Assembly (NCBI GenBank): GCA_950295325.1
Contig: OX485803.1
Span: forward strand, 21,886,001-21,950,000
DNA: 64,000 nt
Reading direction: 5' to 3'
DNA from: Polytrichum commune
Lineage: Eukaryota; Streptophyta; Polytrichopsida; Polytrichales; Polytrichaceae
The notes under the pieces were generated by a model that did not search any database, had not been told where the DNA came from, and saw nothing but the letters and a program-made list of their open reading frames with translations. The position numbers and the translations under genes were made by a program. Shown here piece after piece: positions 48,001 to 58,014 of this stretch (position 1 is the stretch's first letter; each line of letters starts with the position of its first letter).

Positions 48001-48200
48001 TGCGGGGGAACCATCCTACATGTGGAAACATCACAAGCACCCCCTACAGGAGGTCTATAACCAAGGTGGGCCAACATTCTATTTCCTCGGTAAGATATGA
48101 CGAACGGGCAAAACCTACATTTAACCTGCCTTTGTGATTTACCGGGAACCATCCCCTTATCCTCGTACCAATGATCCCATGCATCATTTCGGCGTGGCAT
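45003..48200 (-). pseudogene. hAT transposase (BED/DUF659/dimerisation) with long acidic tail, one in-frame TGA
   Basis: One frame of 1065 codons runs from ATG 48200 to the stop at 45003. It is broken only by TGA at 46596-46598 (codon 535). An N-terminal BED-like zinc finger has C28-x2-C31, H45 and C56 or C61. A DUF659/RNase-H-fold region follows: LCCDGWDN (first Asp about 231), VCTDNAPVM (second Asp about 292), the insertion-domain motif CAAHCLDLL (C316/H319) and ETRFATNFIMIERLL. The C-terminal dimerisation block SASACERNWSMYSYVHNKSRNRL contains the catalytic Glu (about 609). The three acidic residues are all present. About 420 further residues are acidic then Ser/Arg-rich (DDDLDEEDDNEDD), unusual for the family. 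A splice-acceptor-like TTTGCAG precedes the ATG by about 15 bp, implying a 5' UTR intron. It would recognise and excise the family ends. TTG-initiated extension is not needed. Confidence 0.92.
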
Positions 48201-48430
48201 GACTTCAACAAAACCTGCAAATACAAACAAGTTAGAGCAAGTAACTTTGATCGCATACTAGGTCCTGTTCAAGAGTGCCACAAGGGCAACCCTAATTCAC
48301 AGTCACTAGATTGGACAAAGTATCCTTTGCATTCGGGTCTCACGCATTCAATCCTCACTCCTCAAAGGAGAATCAAAAGACTTGAGACACACTATGTCAG
48401 TGGAGGCAAAAATGGCACCTTGAACCCTCA
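48201..48430 (-). other. Probable 5' UTR and leader intron of transposase
   Basis: Lies between the TATA box at 48431-48437 and the ATG at 48200. An acceptor-like sequence (TGTATTTGCAG on the minus strand) ends near 48215. The donor was not fixed. Confidence 0.45.
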
Positions 48431-48437
48431 ATTTATA
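48431..48437 (-). promoter_or_regulatory. TATA box of transposase gene
   Basis: Minus strand ACTATAAATTGAGG, about 230 bp upstream of the ATG and about 12 bp from the start of a G-rich minisatellite, the same arrangement as at the zinc-finger gene. Confidence 0.6.
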
Positions 48438-48448
48438 GTATTCGAATC

Positions 48449-48925
48449 GGACGGGGGAGCGGACGGGGAGCGGACGGGGGGGCGGACAGGGGAGTGGGGG
48501 GGGAGCGGACGGAGGGGGGGGAGCGGACGGGGGGGTGGACGGGGGAGCGGACGGAGGGGGGGAGCGGATGGGGGGGGGGGGGTGGATGGGGGAGTGGGGG
48601 GGGGAGCGGACGGAGGGGGGGAGCGGACGGGAGAGGGTGGGGAGCGGACGGGGGAGGGTGGGGATCGGATGGGGGGGCGGACAGGGGAGGGTGGGGAGCG
48701 GACGGGGGAGCGGACGGGGGGGCGGACGGGAGAGGGTGGGGAGCGGACGGGGGGGGTGGACGGAGAGGGGGGGGAGCGGACGGGGGGGCGGACGGGGAAG
48801 CGGACGGAGGGGGGGGGGGGGGAGCGGACGGGTTGGGGACGGGGCGGGGAGCGGGAGCGGACGGGGGGGAACGTGGGCGAACGGGGGGTTGGGAACGGGG
48901 GGCGGACGGGGGGGGCGGACGGGGC
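48449..48925. repeat. G-rich minisatellite at right end of giant hAT
   Basis: Imperfect units GGAGCGGACGGGGG with long G runs. All long frames across it are compositional. It resembles the C/G-rich cores of the short family members. Many runs of three or more G give strong G-quadruplex potential on the plus strand. Confidence 0.88.
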
Positions 48926-49158
48926 TTTAGTAAATTTTTCCCCACTTTACCTTTACTTTGCTGACATGTCATCACATGTGGACATTGTAAATCCTACGTG
49001 TCCGAATTGGGTTAATGTAATTACACAAAAAAATCGGTAAAATTCAAGTCCGTCAGGATAAAGACAGCATCCAGCATAATGTCGTGACGGGACACGTGTC
49101 GTGACGGCACGACATTATGCCGGGATTACCCTCCGTCACGACACAATAGACAACCCTG

Positions 49159-50083
49159 CCAAAAAGACAATTTTGAAAAAAAAATTAAGTTTGATCATTC
49201 CTTGTCTTCTCTTGGGCTTCACTTGTCCTTCACTTCTTGTTAAATGTGTCAAAGATGTGGCTTGCAAATCTTCTCACAACAATTTTTTTAAATAAAATAA
49301 AATGAGCAATTTAATTAATACATGCTCAATGTAATTTACATGTGACATGTACCTTGTGTTGCCACTACACTAAATAGGATATTTAGTGTTTGATTATATT
49401 TAATGTTGTTACCACCCTACCTTGCTCAACACTAATTTTCAATTCTTTGATAATTAATGTTAGAAGATTTCCCATTGCACTTTTTTTGACTACCCTGATC
49501 TACAATCACTAAACCACTAAAGATTTTTCTTTTTTGTTTTGCAACTGCATTTTGTAAGAATATTGGGGTGTGTAATATACCGTTGGAAAGGTATTTTCAA
49601 GACCTTTCCAACGGTATATTACAAGCCCCAAAATTCCAAACATTACATTTGGTAGACCAAAAAAACAAATATGCTCTTAAATTCTTGAGTTCTAGATGTC
49701 CTGCGTTGTTTGGTGAAACATGTGTGAGCCGGTTTAAGGGGTAGGGCAAGGTAGTGCTGGTATGTCTCATGGGCTATGGTATAATTAAGGCGCTTAAAAG
49801 GTAGATTCATTAAAAATTTATTGAAATGGTATTTCTCTGACATGGGTCCTTGCTTTTTCCTACCAGACCACCTCTCTTGCCTCTCTCAACGCAAAACCCG
49901 TTGGACCATGTCAGTGCATTTATTAGGCCTTAAAAATTATATTTTGGGGACCTCGACCTCCATGGTCCCTCTGCCATTTTTTCCTTAGTGTAAACCAAAG
50001 TTGTCCCGTGAGAACTTCAACAGCCAATCAGCTGCCTTGCAGAGCCCTGGTCCAACTTCATGGTCCATAGTGTAAACCGCCCC
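49159..50083. other. Right part of the Harbinger-like element, non-coding
   Basis: Contains the hairpin at 49563-49631 and ends with the Harbinger-like TIR. No gene recognised. Confidence 0.55.
49571..49623. repeat. Perfect 22-bp-stem hairpin
   Basis: The arms 49571-49592 and 49602-49623 are exact reverse complements with a 9-nt loop. Weaker pairing (ttgggg with ccccaa) continues outward to 49563 and 49631. There is no poly-T tract to suggest a terminator. Confidence 0.85.
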
Positions 50084-50522
50084 TAAAATGATCGGTAATT
50101 TTCCTACAGTCTTGAACTTCAACCGGTTAACTCTCAAACTCAACCGGTTCATTTGTGACTAACTACCGGTTCTCCCTGATCATTGTTGCGGTCTTGGCAA
50201 AGATCTCAAGATGGCGGATTGCATGGAATTCTGTGCGGGAGCCACCCCAACTAACTTATAAGGCGCGGCAGGCAATGTTGGGAGTCACTTGGAGGCTATG
50301 ATCGGGGAGAACCGGCAGTTAGTTACAAATGAACCGGTTGAGTTTGAGAGTTAACCGGTTGAAGTTCAAGACTGCAGGAAAATTACTGATCATTTTAGAG
50401 GAATGTATAGAATATACCCCAACAGAATAAAGGAAAAACCGGAGGATGTCAACATGTAACTGGTTGGACTTGCCAACACTAGGATCTCAACCGATTGTGC
50501 CCAAAAATCTCCCTCATCACTG

Positions 50523-51228
50523 CTTGGCAGGACTAACACTCCCCTCTACCTTGGAATGCCTTTGGCCTAGTAGGGTACAACGGGCATCCATTTGGGCGCG
50601 CTAGGGGTCCCTTTGCTTGAGTGGAACTGGAACGTTCTGGATGGGCTTGAGTTTCGGAGGCCGGAATGTTTCATCTTAATGCTCCTTTGGTAAGATGAAA
50701 ACTCAATTTCATGATTTTACAAACCAATTTAGCAATAGGTTCTACCAATTTCATTGGAAGTCACTCTATAGACAATCAATTTAACTTGAACTTTCGACCA
50801 CTTCACTACACGTTGTGAAGAATTTCATGATTTAATACTCATATTTACAATTTGTAAAAATCAATTTTGTGAGCTGTATAATTTTATTTCATGAAGAACG
50901 TTACATCATCTATAGGTTCTCCTAATTGTCCCCACCACTAGCTCTACCAAAAATTTGATTGACCAATTTGACCTTTCTTATCCAACCTTGCACTATGCCT
51001 ATAGTGATTGCTTGTACATCATTATTAACCCTTAATGTCCCATGCGACCATAATATGGTCATGAACAGTTCGCTCTGACCCCTTTGACACTGGTTCGGAT
51101 GGTTTTTGGATTGTTTCAACTACTTCTTTTGGTCATGTTCACATATGCCATGTTTTGCAAATGTTATCTCTTCCAAGGAAGGCCGTCCATCCCGTTACCA
51201 TGGGAACGTGGGTTTAAAGAAACCTAGG
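50523..51228. other. No recognisable gene
   Basis: Mixed-composition sequence between the foldback and block C. The minus-strand frame 50922-51119 has no motif. Confidence 0.45.
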
Positions 51229-51493
51229 GAGGCAACAAATTAAGCAACTGCCACTATGGCGACCATCATTGTCCCCCTTGCCGATGCAATGCCGCACAAA
51301 ACACGCATACTCACAACCAGTGAAAAGGTTGTGGAGAAGGTTCTTCCGACATGCAAAAAATGGAAAGACATATTGTTGGATGTAAATGCAGTTGGCGAAA
51401 AGGCCGGTTTGGAGCCAATTTTGATGTCAAAATTGAGTGCAATAAAAAAAACAAACTTTAGTAAATACATTACAAAAAGATGAGGCAACAAAT
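51229..51493 (+). other. Small ORF between 12-bp direct repeats
   Basis: The ORF 51256-51483 (75 residues, lysine-rich, MATIIVPLADAMPHKTRIL...) starts with ATG in fair context (ctATGGCG) and is unrecognised. The 12-mer gaggcaacaaat occurs at 51229-51240 and 51482-51493, flanking it. The repeat could be an insertion footprint or chance. There is no poly-A tail or inverted terminus. Confidence 0.35.
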
Positions 51494-51536
51494 TTGCCCG
51501 GAGTTCCAGATGCGAGAAGTTGAAGTGCCTTCAGGA

Positions 51537-52361
51537 CAGGGTTGTCTATTGTGTCGTGACAGAGGCTAATCCCGACATAATGTCGTGGCGTCACGACGCG
51601 TATCTGTCACGACATTATGCCGGATGCCGTCTTTATCCTGATGAACTTGAATTTTACTGTATTTTTTTGTGTAATTACATTACCCCAATCAGGACACGTA
51701 GGATTTACGATGTCCACATATGGTGCCATGTCAGCAAAGTAGAGGTAAAGTGGGAAAAAAATTACTAGCGCCCGTTCCCCCCCCCCCCCCCCGTTCCCCC
51801 CCGCTCCCTACGTTCCCCTCCCCCATCCGGCCTCCATCCGGCCTCCCCCCCCTATCCGACCCGGCCCCCCCTAATCCGAACCCCCTCCCCCCCATCCGAA
51901 CCCGGTCCCCCCTAATCCGAACCCCCACCCCCCCCCAATCCGAACCCCAATCCGGCCCCCATCCGTACCCCATCCGGCCTCCATCCAGTACCCCATCCGG
52001 CCCTCCATCTGGCGTTCCCCCCGTCCGCATCCGTTCCCGCCCCCGTTCCCGTCCCCGTCCGCTCCGTTCCCTTCCCCCCCCCACACCCTCATTTGTCATA
52101 TTTTACTACTTTGATTTTAACAGAATGATAAACACAAAGGCAAAATGATTTACTTGGCAAAGGAAATATGCACATCCACGTTGGATTTTTCTGCCACATT
52201 GGATGCCACCTTGGCAAGAAGGTAAGTATTTTACCCACCCTACTAGCTTCCCCCTAGTATGACCCTACGTGGACCCTATTATGTCGTGACGGAGGGGTCC
52301 GCCCCGACACGACACGTCATGACGTCATGACGGTGGTAGGACGTCGCGATAGACAACCCTG
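51537..52361 (-). mobile_element. Non-autonomous hAT element, complete copy (giant-hAT family)
   Basis: 825 bp. It starts CAGGGTTGTCTATTGTGTCG and ends GCGATAGACAACCCTG. The 8-bp cttcagga is perfectly duplicated (51529-51536 and 52362-52369). The C-rich core differs from the block-A copy in homopolymer length. The splice-bounded cassette is at 52124-52221. Confidence 0.95.
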
Positions 52362-52767
52362 CTTCAGGATGCACACACGATGGGGGCTAAGTCCTATGCA
52401 ACACATCAATTGAACTATTTCAAGCATGTCAACATGCAAGAGGCATGTTGCAATGATTACTAAGCAAATAAAGTTTTGTACATCTCCAGGCCCTTAGAGG
52501 TCCTTACAGTCATCCATGACAAAATGAACCATGCCAGAACAACCCCACCATGTTTTGCAAATCAAATAAAAGCCATGGATGGATTTTTTAGCTACTTGTA
52601 GCGGTTACATGTGAATTTGGAAACAATTTCATTGCAGTACCTAAATGCAAGTTTGTGTTTGTAGGGTTGTACTTGGAGACATAGATGTACACAATATAGA
52701 TTATTTATAGATGAATATTAATCCCCTAGGTTGGCATTGTACAAATAATTGCACATGGACATGGTGA

Positions 52768-54076
52768 TGTCAAGTTTGTTCATTTTGCTCTTGATTTGTA
52801 CCCGGGGGATTCAAACCACACGATAGGATCATTTGTAAGGCTTTTACGTGATTTGGAGAAACCGCCGTCTTATTTTTCAAGATTATTATTTGAAAATACA
52901 AAGTCAACAATTCTATATGAAACGGTGTTGGATGGAAAAGATGTATGCATGCATTCGTTGCCAAAGCCATTTAGTGAACCTGTGATTGCCATGAAATTGC
53001 TCCCCACTATGTGTGTCCAATTGGACAATTGTGTGAAGGACAATACAAGTAGATATTTTTTCTCATATTGGTCGTTGTTGGTTGCAAAAGGCATCTTCGA
53101 GGTATTTGTTTCCCTTCTTTTGGTAGGTCACAAGCACAATGATATTGATGCATCTCTTGGATGGTGGAGCAGAAGAGGATTTTCCAACAATCCCACTTTT
53201 GATGAAGTCGTACATGAATTTGAAAAATATTTCCATCATGTCCCGTATGATCGAGGAGGTGCCCGACTTCAAGGCATTTATAGAACCGTATATTCAAAGA
53301 AGAGCTGACCAATTGATCGCGCATACGAAGGCACAACAATGCAGGTTCTACATACGTGACGATGGTGTCCCCGCAATCCAATACAAGTTGTTGTGCACGA
53401 TACAAGACTCGAGCACGCCGAAGGGTTTTTTTGTATGGCACGCTGATGCAAATGGAAAGATGATGTTACCGGACGGTGAGCCTAAGCCTTGCAAGTCAAT
53501 ATCCATGAAGAATTTAGAGGATATTGTGAAAGGCATATTAGGCTTCATACAGTATTGGGAGAGTTTGAGGGTAGCGGATGTTGGTGGATTATGTTGGCAT
53601 CGTTACAGGAGTGAAATATAGTATTGGATACGTGTTTGTGCCGCCTTGGCATACCTTCACCAAGATAGCCCCCTTACTTTGAGGCACAAATTTTGGCCAC
53701 AAATTCATATCGATGTGCAAGCTTTGGAGGCTAGCCTTTTGGGAAATGAAAAGGTTCGTGGGAAGTTTGATGTGGACGACCATTACGTTGGGCGTACTAA
53801 TGATTGTCCCCCACCATCTTTCTTTATTGCAGTTGATTGTCATGAAGGTTATATGCTTATTTTGCATCTTAGAGATGATATACATGCAAAGCCAGTGTGG
53901 GTAGCAAAAGCTTTGTCCAACCAAAATTTGCAACTTCTAGCCCTCATTTTCGACATATTCAGGTGGAGTATTACCGATTGACGACACGGAATGAAGATGT
54001 GATTTGGCATTATACATGCTAAGATACAAACCATAACTTTTGGTCGAAGGTGGATTCTAAGCACAGTCTATGTTGG
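52768..54076 (+). pseudogene. DUF7869-like pseudogene, block C
   Basis: Same sequence and same lesions as the pseudogene at 1142-2450: frameshifts near 53171 and 53936 and TAG at 53619-53621. The lesions predate the duplication. Confidence 0.75.
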
Positions 54077-55045
54077 ATAGATACAAATTCCATATTCATA
54101 GTATGATAACCATTGAAAAATCATAGTGCATCAATGTCCATCCTTCAAAAGTACATAACTTTTGCAAAAGATAACCTTGCTCAGATTGCACAAGAAGCAA
54201 GCCATCATTGAATAAGAAGTTGGTAGAATTGTATTACCACGATTATAGTTTCAAATGTTAATGTTGTTGACACATATTAGTCATATATGTGCTCCTTAAA
54301 ATAAGGATAGAGTTTGGGTTGAACTTAAGAATGCTATATAGTTTGGGGTTGGATGAATATCCATGTAAAATATTTCACAACAAATATGAACTTTATTTTG
54401 TTATTATGTTTGGGACTAAATTGCGAGGTTCAATAATTATGCATATATTACACGATGCTTTGTAGGTCGTAGTGTCTATATTTTATTGAACATGCTAATA
54501 TTAGCCCACATTATATATGATTTTTTTGGTGAAGTTGGTTTCAAGTGCTCTACCCAATGTGCTTATGTTGGCCAACCATTGATTTTGGGATACTAAGAGT
54601 AATAATATATTTGAGATTCTTGACAATTTGGTTTCGGGCGAGTTCATGTTGTTGTGGTTCATACATTAATTTGAGACAAGAAAAAGTTTCAAATTAACGA
54701 ATATAGTGTTTTATCCTTATTTAATTCCCATCCTGCTATAAACCCTTATCCATGCTTATTGATTTCTCCTTTCTTACTTGATTCCAAAAGAGTAACTTTT
54801 ATCAACCATTAACAACATTCAAGACTAAATTCAACAACAAAAGATAGTGGGCAAAAAGACCTCTTAGAACAAACCAAGGAAGTGTTGGGCAAATAGATGA
54901 GGCCAATTTTCAATTTTACCTGGATGTGGATAAAGTCTAAATAAAAGAGGCTTGTACAAGTGATAAAAGGCATGCCGAGTTCCAACATGATTCAAATCGA
55001 ACTTGAGAAATATGATATCAAAAATGAAGATATATGGCTTAAAAT
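54077..55045. other. No recognisable gene, block C
   Basis: Equivalent of 2451-3420. It preserves the empty site of the block-B hAT insertion (taaaaggc near 54964). Confidence 0.5.
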
Positions 55046-55055
55046 CTCACGATTT

Positions 55056-55326
55056 TCACAATCTCATCCAATTCGTATTGTCTGGGGCGGTGTGAGGTGC
55101 GTTAACTAGAGAAATATAATTGTGGATTTATCATCTAGAGAGTTTCCTAAGATGGGCGTGTGGGAAGTCCTTCGAGGTCGACGAAATACCACGAATGCAA
55201 GTTGAGGTAGTTGAGTTATTGTGTAACCTAGAAATGTGCATGCCTCCAATGTTCTTCGACATTGTGGTCTGTGCCGTCATCCACACCACCGCCATGCTCA
55301 CACATGCATTGGGGTGATTAGACGTC
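55056..55326 (+). pseudogene. DUF4218-like remnant, block C
   Basis: Identical to the block-A remnant, with the VELLCNLEM...PPMFFDI core. Confidence 0.65.
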
Positions 55327-57140
55327 ACATGAAATCCAAACCAATAAGCATCAAATACAAGGATGTCACCGTCAATTTGCTAGGTCCATTTCTTTGCGTC
55401 ACTATAACACAAAGTTTGTACTAGCAGATACATACAAGTTTCATGAGATTCCGAATGTCACCAAGATGTCATATAATATAGAAATTTAGTGCCGGCAAAA
55501 TTATCAATTATGCCAAACAAGTTTGCCATTGCAAAAAATCACGGTCGTGTTGGATACACATTTTGGAATGACGTAGACAACTCTAAACGGAAAATTATGA
55601 GGAACCGAGTGGAATATCATTTGAACATTATGAAAGAGCTTCATTGAATGGGGGTGTATCTGTCATACAAGTGTTTATAAAACACACAAACACATTTAGC
55701 GTCGGAGTGGGCCACTTACGGCATTGATAACTACCATGCAAATGTTTCGGCCATTTCATTTTTCAAGAACTTAAAACGCCCAGCAAGTAACAATATGTTT
55801 CTACGACTATAATAAAGTTTAACGTCGATTATATCTGCATTAGCGGTTGCTTAAGCCATAAGTACTGCTGGTTATGAATACTGAGCGAACCAATGCTCGG
55901 TAAGAGAAGGTTTTCGGTTCTCATCCCTTCTCAAACCAACTCAAGAGAGTCCTTCGTCCTCTCACAGGAAAAGAGGAATCTTTCCGTTGCCCGAGACATA
56001 AACCAATCTCACCTTATAAAAGAATGACAGGGGCGGCCATACAAGGGAAGAGAGCCCTCTAGCGTCAATTGATATGCAATATGATTTGCTCATGGGGCTG
56101 TAGGATGAGACATATGGTACACTCAATATGCACGTAAGAACACCTCCTACACAATATAACAATAGATTAGGGTGGAAGTAATTCAAACCCCTGGTTCTAT
56201 TGCCATCGTGATTCATTGGGAATAAGAAACGATTTTGCCCTTCACCCGAAGCTGGAGCTTCTTAGGGTGAAGTAGCCCACATTCAAACACGTGGAGGGAT
56301 TTAAATCAGTAGAGATTTAACTGGGGATGTGGTTAACTAACACTAGTAGATGAAGAACTATACATGTGTTCAATATGTTTATCTTCTATCGAATCTTTAA
56401 GATGCAATCTTGTGTTTTACACGTTCCCATGGGAGACCCGTTTTTTGTACATATTTCATTTCCCTGTCGACTGCGATCCTATACGTTCTACAGTGATTGG
56501 CAAGTTAAACCCCTTGAGTTATCAACCATAATTTGCCACAAAAATGAATCTGGAGAGCATCGATGCTGCTCTTCTATGACTACAACATCTTTATTTGTTC
56601 TCTCGAGTAAACGGCGACCAAACTCGTCGACCGCAGAGAGTTGAGACATACAATACTTACGTGACAAAGACGTGGACGAGTTTGATATGTATATATATAT
56701 ATGTATATTTCCATATATAAAGGATCACAATTTATGAAGAACACAACGAACAGTTCCTAAGCCAATTCTTCTAGCCCTCATCTACTGGCTCCCATTGATG
56801 TACATCATTGCTCCTCATTGCAGCTTGCTCTCAATGATTTTTATTTATAGCCAAGCTAAGCAAGTCTGGACGAAGCTCCACTTGATCTTTATTGCCTTTC
56901 GCACTGGAAGGCTTTTCGTCAATTGATAGTCAAACTGCCGATTATTAGGCCACCGTCCATAACCAACTGGTCAGTGTGTGTCCCCATTCAAGAGACTCGG
57001 GCTTGAGAGCATCTACGCACAACAAGTGGATGCAATCTGATGGAAGACCCCCTACAAAGCATCACAAGTAATTTCACCCCCTGTTAGCATGCAATTGAAT
57101 CAGTCCTCTCATTCTGTTTGTTTCCATTCACCGGAAAGAG
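55327..57140. other. No recognisable gene, block C
   Basis: Equivalent of 3701-5514, including the AT microsatellite near 56685-56723. Confidence 0.5.
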
Positions 57141-57493
57141 TCAATTATGCCCTGCACCCTTCGAAGCTTCTTAGGGTGAACCACACATTCAAACACATCT
57201 ATCTCAATACTCAGAAAATGCCATGTTGGACGCAGTCATACGATCCAACAGATGGTTCACCAAGTCCTTATAAAATGATATACGAAGTGGTTCTCATGAG
57301 GCCGTATGATGTAAAGCATGATAGAACTCAACAACGTGATCATGGCACATCCTAACCAAAGCGAAAGAGTCGACTCGATCATGCCCTTTACCCGAAGTGC
57401 CTTAGGTTGAAGTACCACTTGACATTCAAACACATCCAGTTCACCACTTACAAAATGCCATTGGTGGATGTCGTATGATCCAACATATGGGTT
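57141..57493. repeat. Two diverged direct repeats, block C
   Basis: Same pair as at 5515-5867, downstream of the third secreted-protein gene. Confidence 0.6.
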
Positions 57494-57537
57494 ATGACCG
57501 AGTTACACTTAATTAGAGCATACCTGACAAAAATTAA

Positions 57538-58014
57538 TCAACTGATGGGACTTGTGCAGATGAAACTTTTGCAGCTGGGATCCGTGGGCGCAGCACACCC
57601 AAAATTCTCGATCACGTCACCCTGAATGGAAGTCAGGAACTGCAAGCCGGCCATCCCAGTTCCGCAGTGGCCAGTGAGATAGATCTTCACGGTACCCGTG
57701 TTGGCCGTTACTCTCCCCTGTAAGCTGCCCGCAGTGGCGTAGACACACTTGCCAACCTGAAAGGTGAAGGTCGATGCCAACAGCGTGCTTGAAGCACTTA
57801 TTTGCAGGGTCTCGTCGCTCCTGGCTGCAATGGTCGTGTTCTCGGACACCGTCATTGGTTCGTCCAGTTCGTTCACGAACGTGATATTCATATTGACAAG
57901 TTGCGCTGAAGTTTCAGCCGCCATGACAGCCACCAGCACCACTACTAGAGCCACCAAAACTGATCCACGGGTGGATTTGAAGCTGCCGGTCGCCATATTC
58001 ATCGTCATCTGCAT
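57538..58014 (-). CDS. Small secreted Cys-containing protein, copy 3
   Basis: The 158-residue protein is identical to copies 1 and 2 (signal peptide 1-37, five cysteines in the mature part, family unknown). It sits in the tract where block C changes from A-like to B-like, so its 3' flank follows A and its 5' upstream region follows B. Upstream DNA is identical to that of copy 2 and different from copy 1 beyond 58151. Three intact, identical copies suggest either very recent duplication or continuing gene conversion. Confidence 0.75.
   Translation of the reverse strand: MQMTMNMATGSFKSTRGSVLVALVVVLVAVMAAETSAQLVNMNITFVNELDEPMTVSENTTIAARSDETLQISASSTLLASTFTFQVGKCVYATAGSLQGRVTANTGTVKIYLTGHCGTGMAGLQFLTSIQGDVIENFGCAAPTDPSCKSFICTSPIS

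Larger units (their letters stand above)
33342..49158 (+). mobile_element. Giant 15.8-kb hAT transposon with cargo genes
   Basis: The termini CAGGGTTGTCTAT and ATAGACAACCCTG are perfect 13-bp inverted repeats starting CAGGG, as in hAT elements. The 8-bp ccaaaaag is perfectly duplicated on both sides (33334-33341 and 49159-49166). Inside are a hAT transposase (45003-48200, minus), a kinase-like gene (34612-36528, minus), a coiled-coil/zinc-finger gene (42000-44303, plus) and a small ORF (39518-40072, plus), plus four G-rich minisatellites. The end regions of 250-350 bp are shared with the short non-autonomous copies in the window. Typical plant hAT elements are roughly 3-5 kb, so this is several-fold larger. 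All four genes carry premature stops, so this copy is probably no longer autonomous. Confidence 0.95.
33138..50083. mobile_element. Harbinger-like element carrying the giant hAT insertion
   Basis: The left end is GGGGCGGTTTATACTATGGA. The right end on the other strand is GGGGCGGTTTACACTATGGA, and similarity extends for about 28 bp. The trinucleotide taa flanks both sides (33135-33137 and 50084-50086), and the intact foldback arm has a single taa at the matching site. TAA duplication and G-rich termini fit PIF/Harbinger-type MITEs. Without the hAT insertion the element is about 1.1 kb and non-coding (33138-33341 plus 49159-50083). A hairpin with a 12-bp stem lies at 33167-33207. Confidence 0.78.
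32592..50522. repeat. Foldback structure (outermost layer) interrupted by nested elements
   Basis: The left arm (32592-32615, 33026-33137, then resuming at 50084) is the reverse complement of 50298-50522, once the inserted 410-bp MITE and the Harbinger/hAT complex are removed. The outer ends read cagtgatggg and, at the right, catcactg. Around the centre, 50086-50180 and 50298-50397 pair over about 95 bp with a spacer of about 115 bp. No clear target duplication lies outside. The uninterrupted right arm preserves the empty sites of both insertions. Confidence 0.75.

Noticed and set aside
48433-49040. Gly/Arg-rich and Pro/Ser-rich frames at the right end of the giant hAT
   Set aside because: They are compositional, caused by the G-rich array, and extend into the non-coding element end.
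32592-50522. Foldback as a hAT element with CAGTGATG ends
   Set aside because: The ends look hAT-like, but the flanking 8 bp do not match (ttgcggtc versus cttggcag), so I left the superfamily open.
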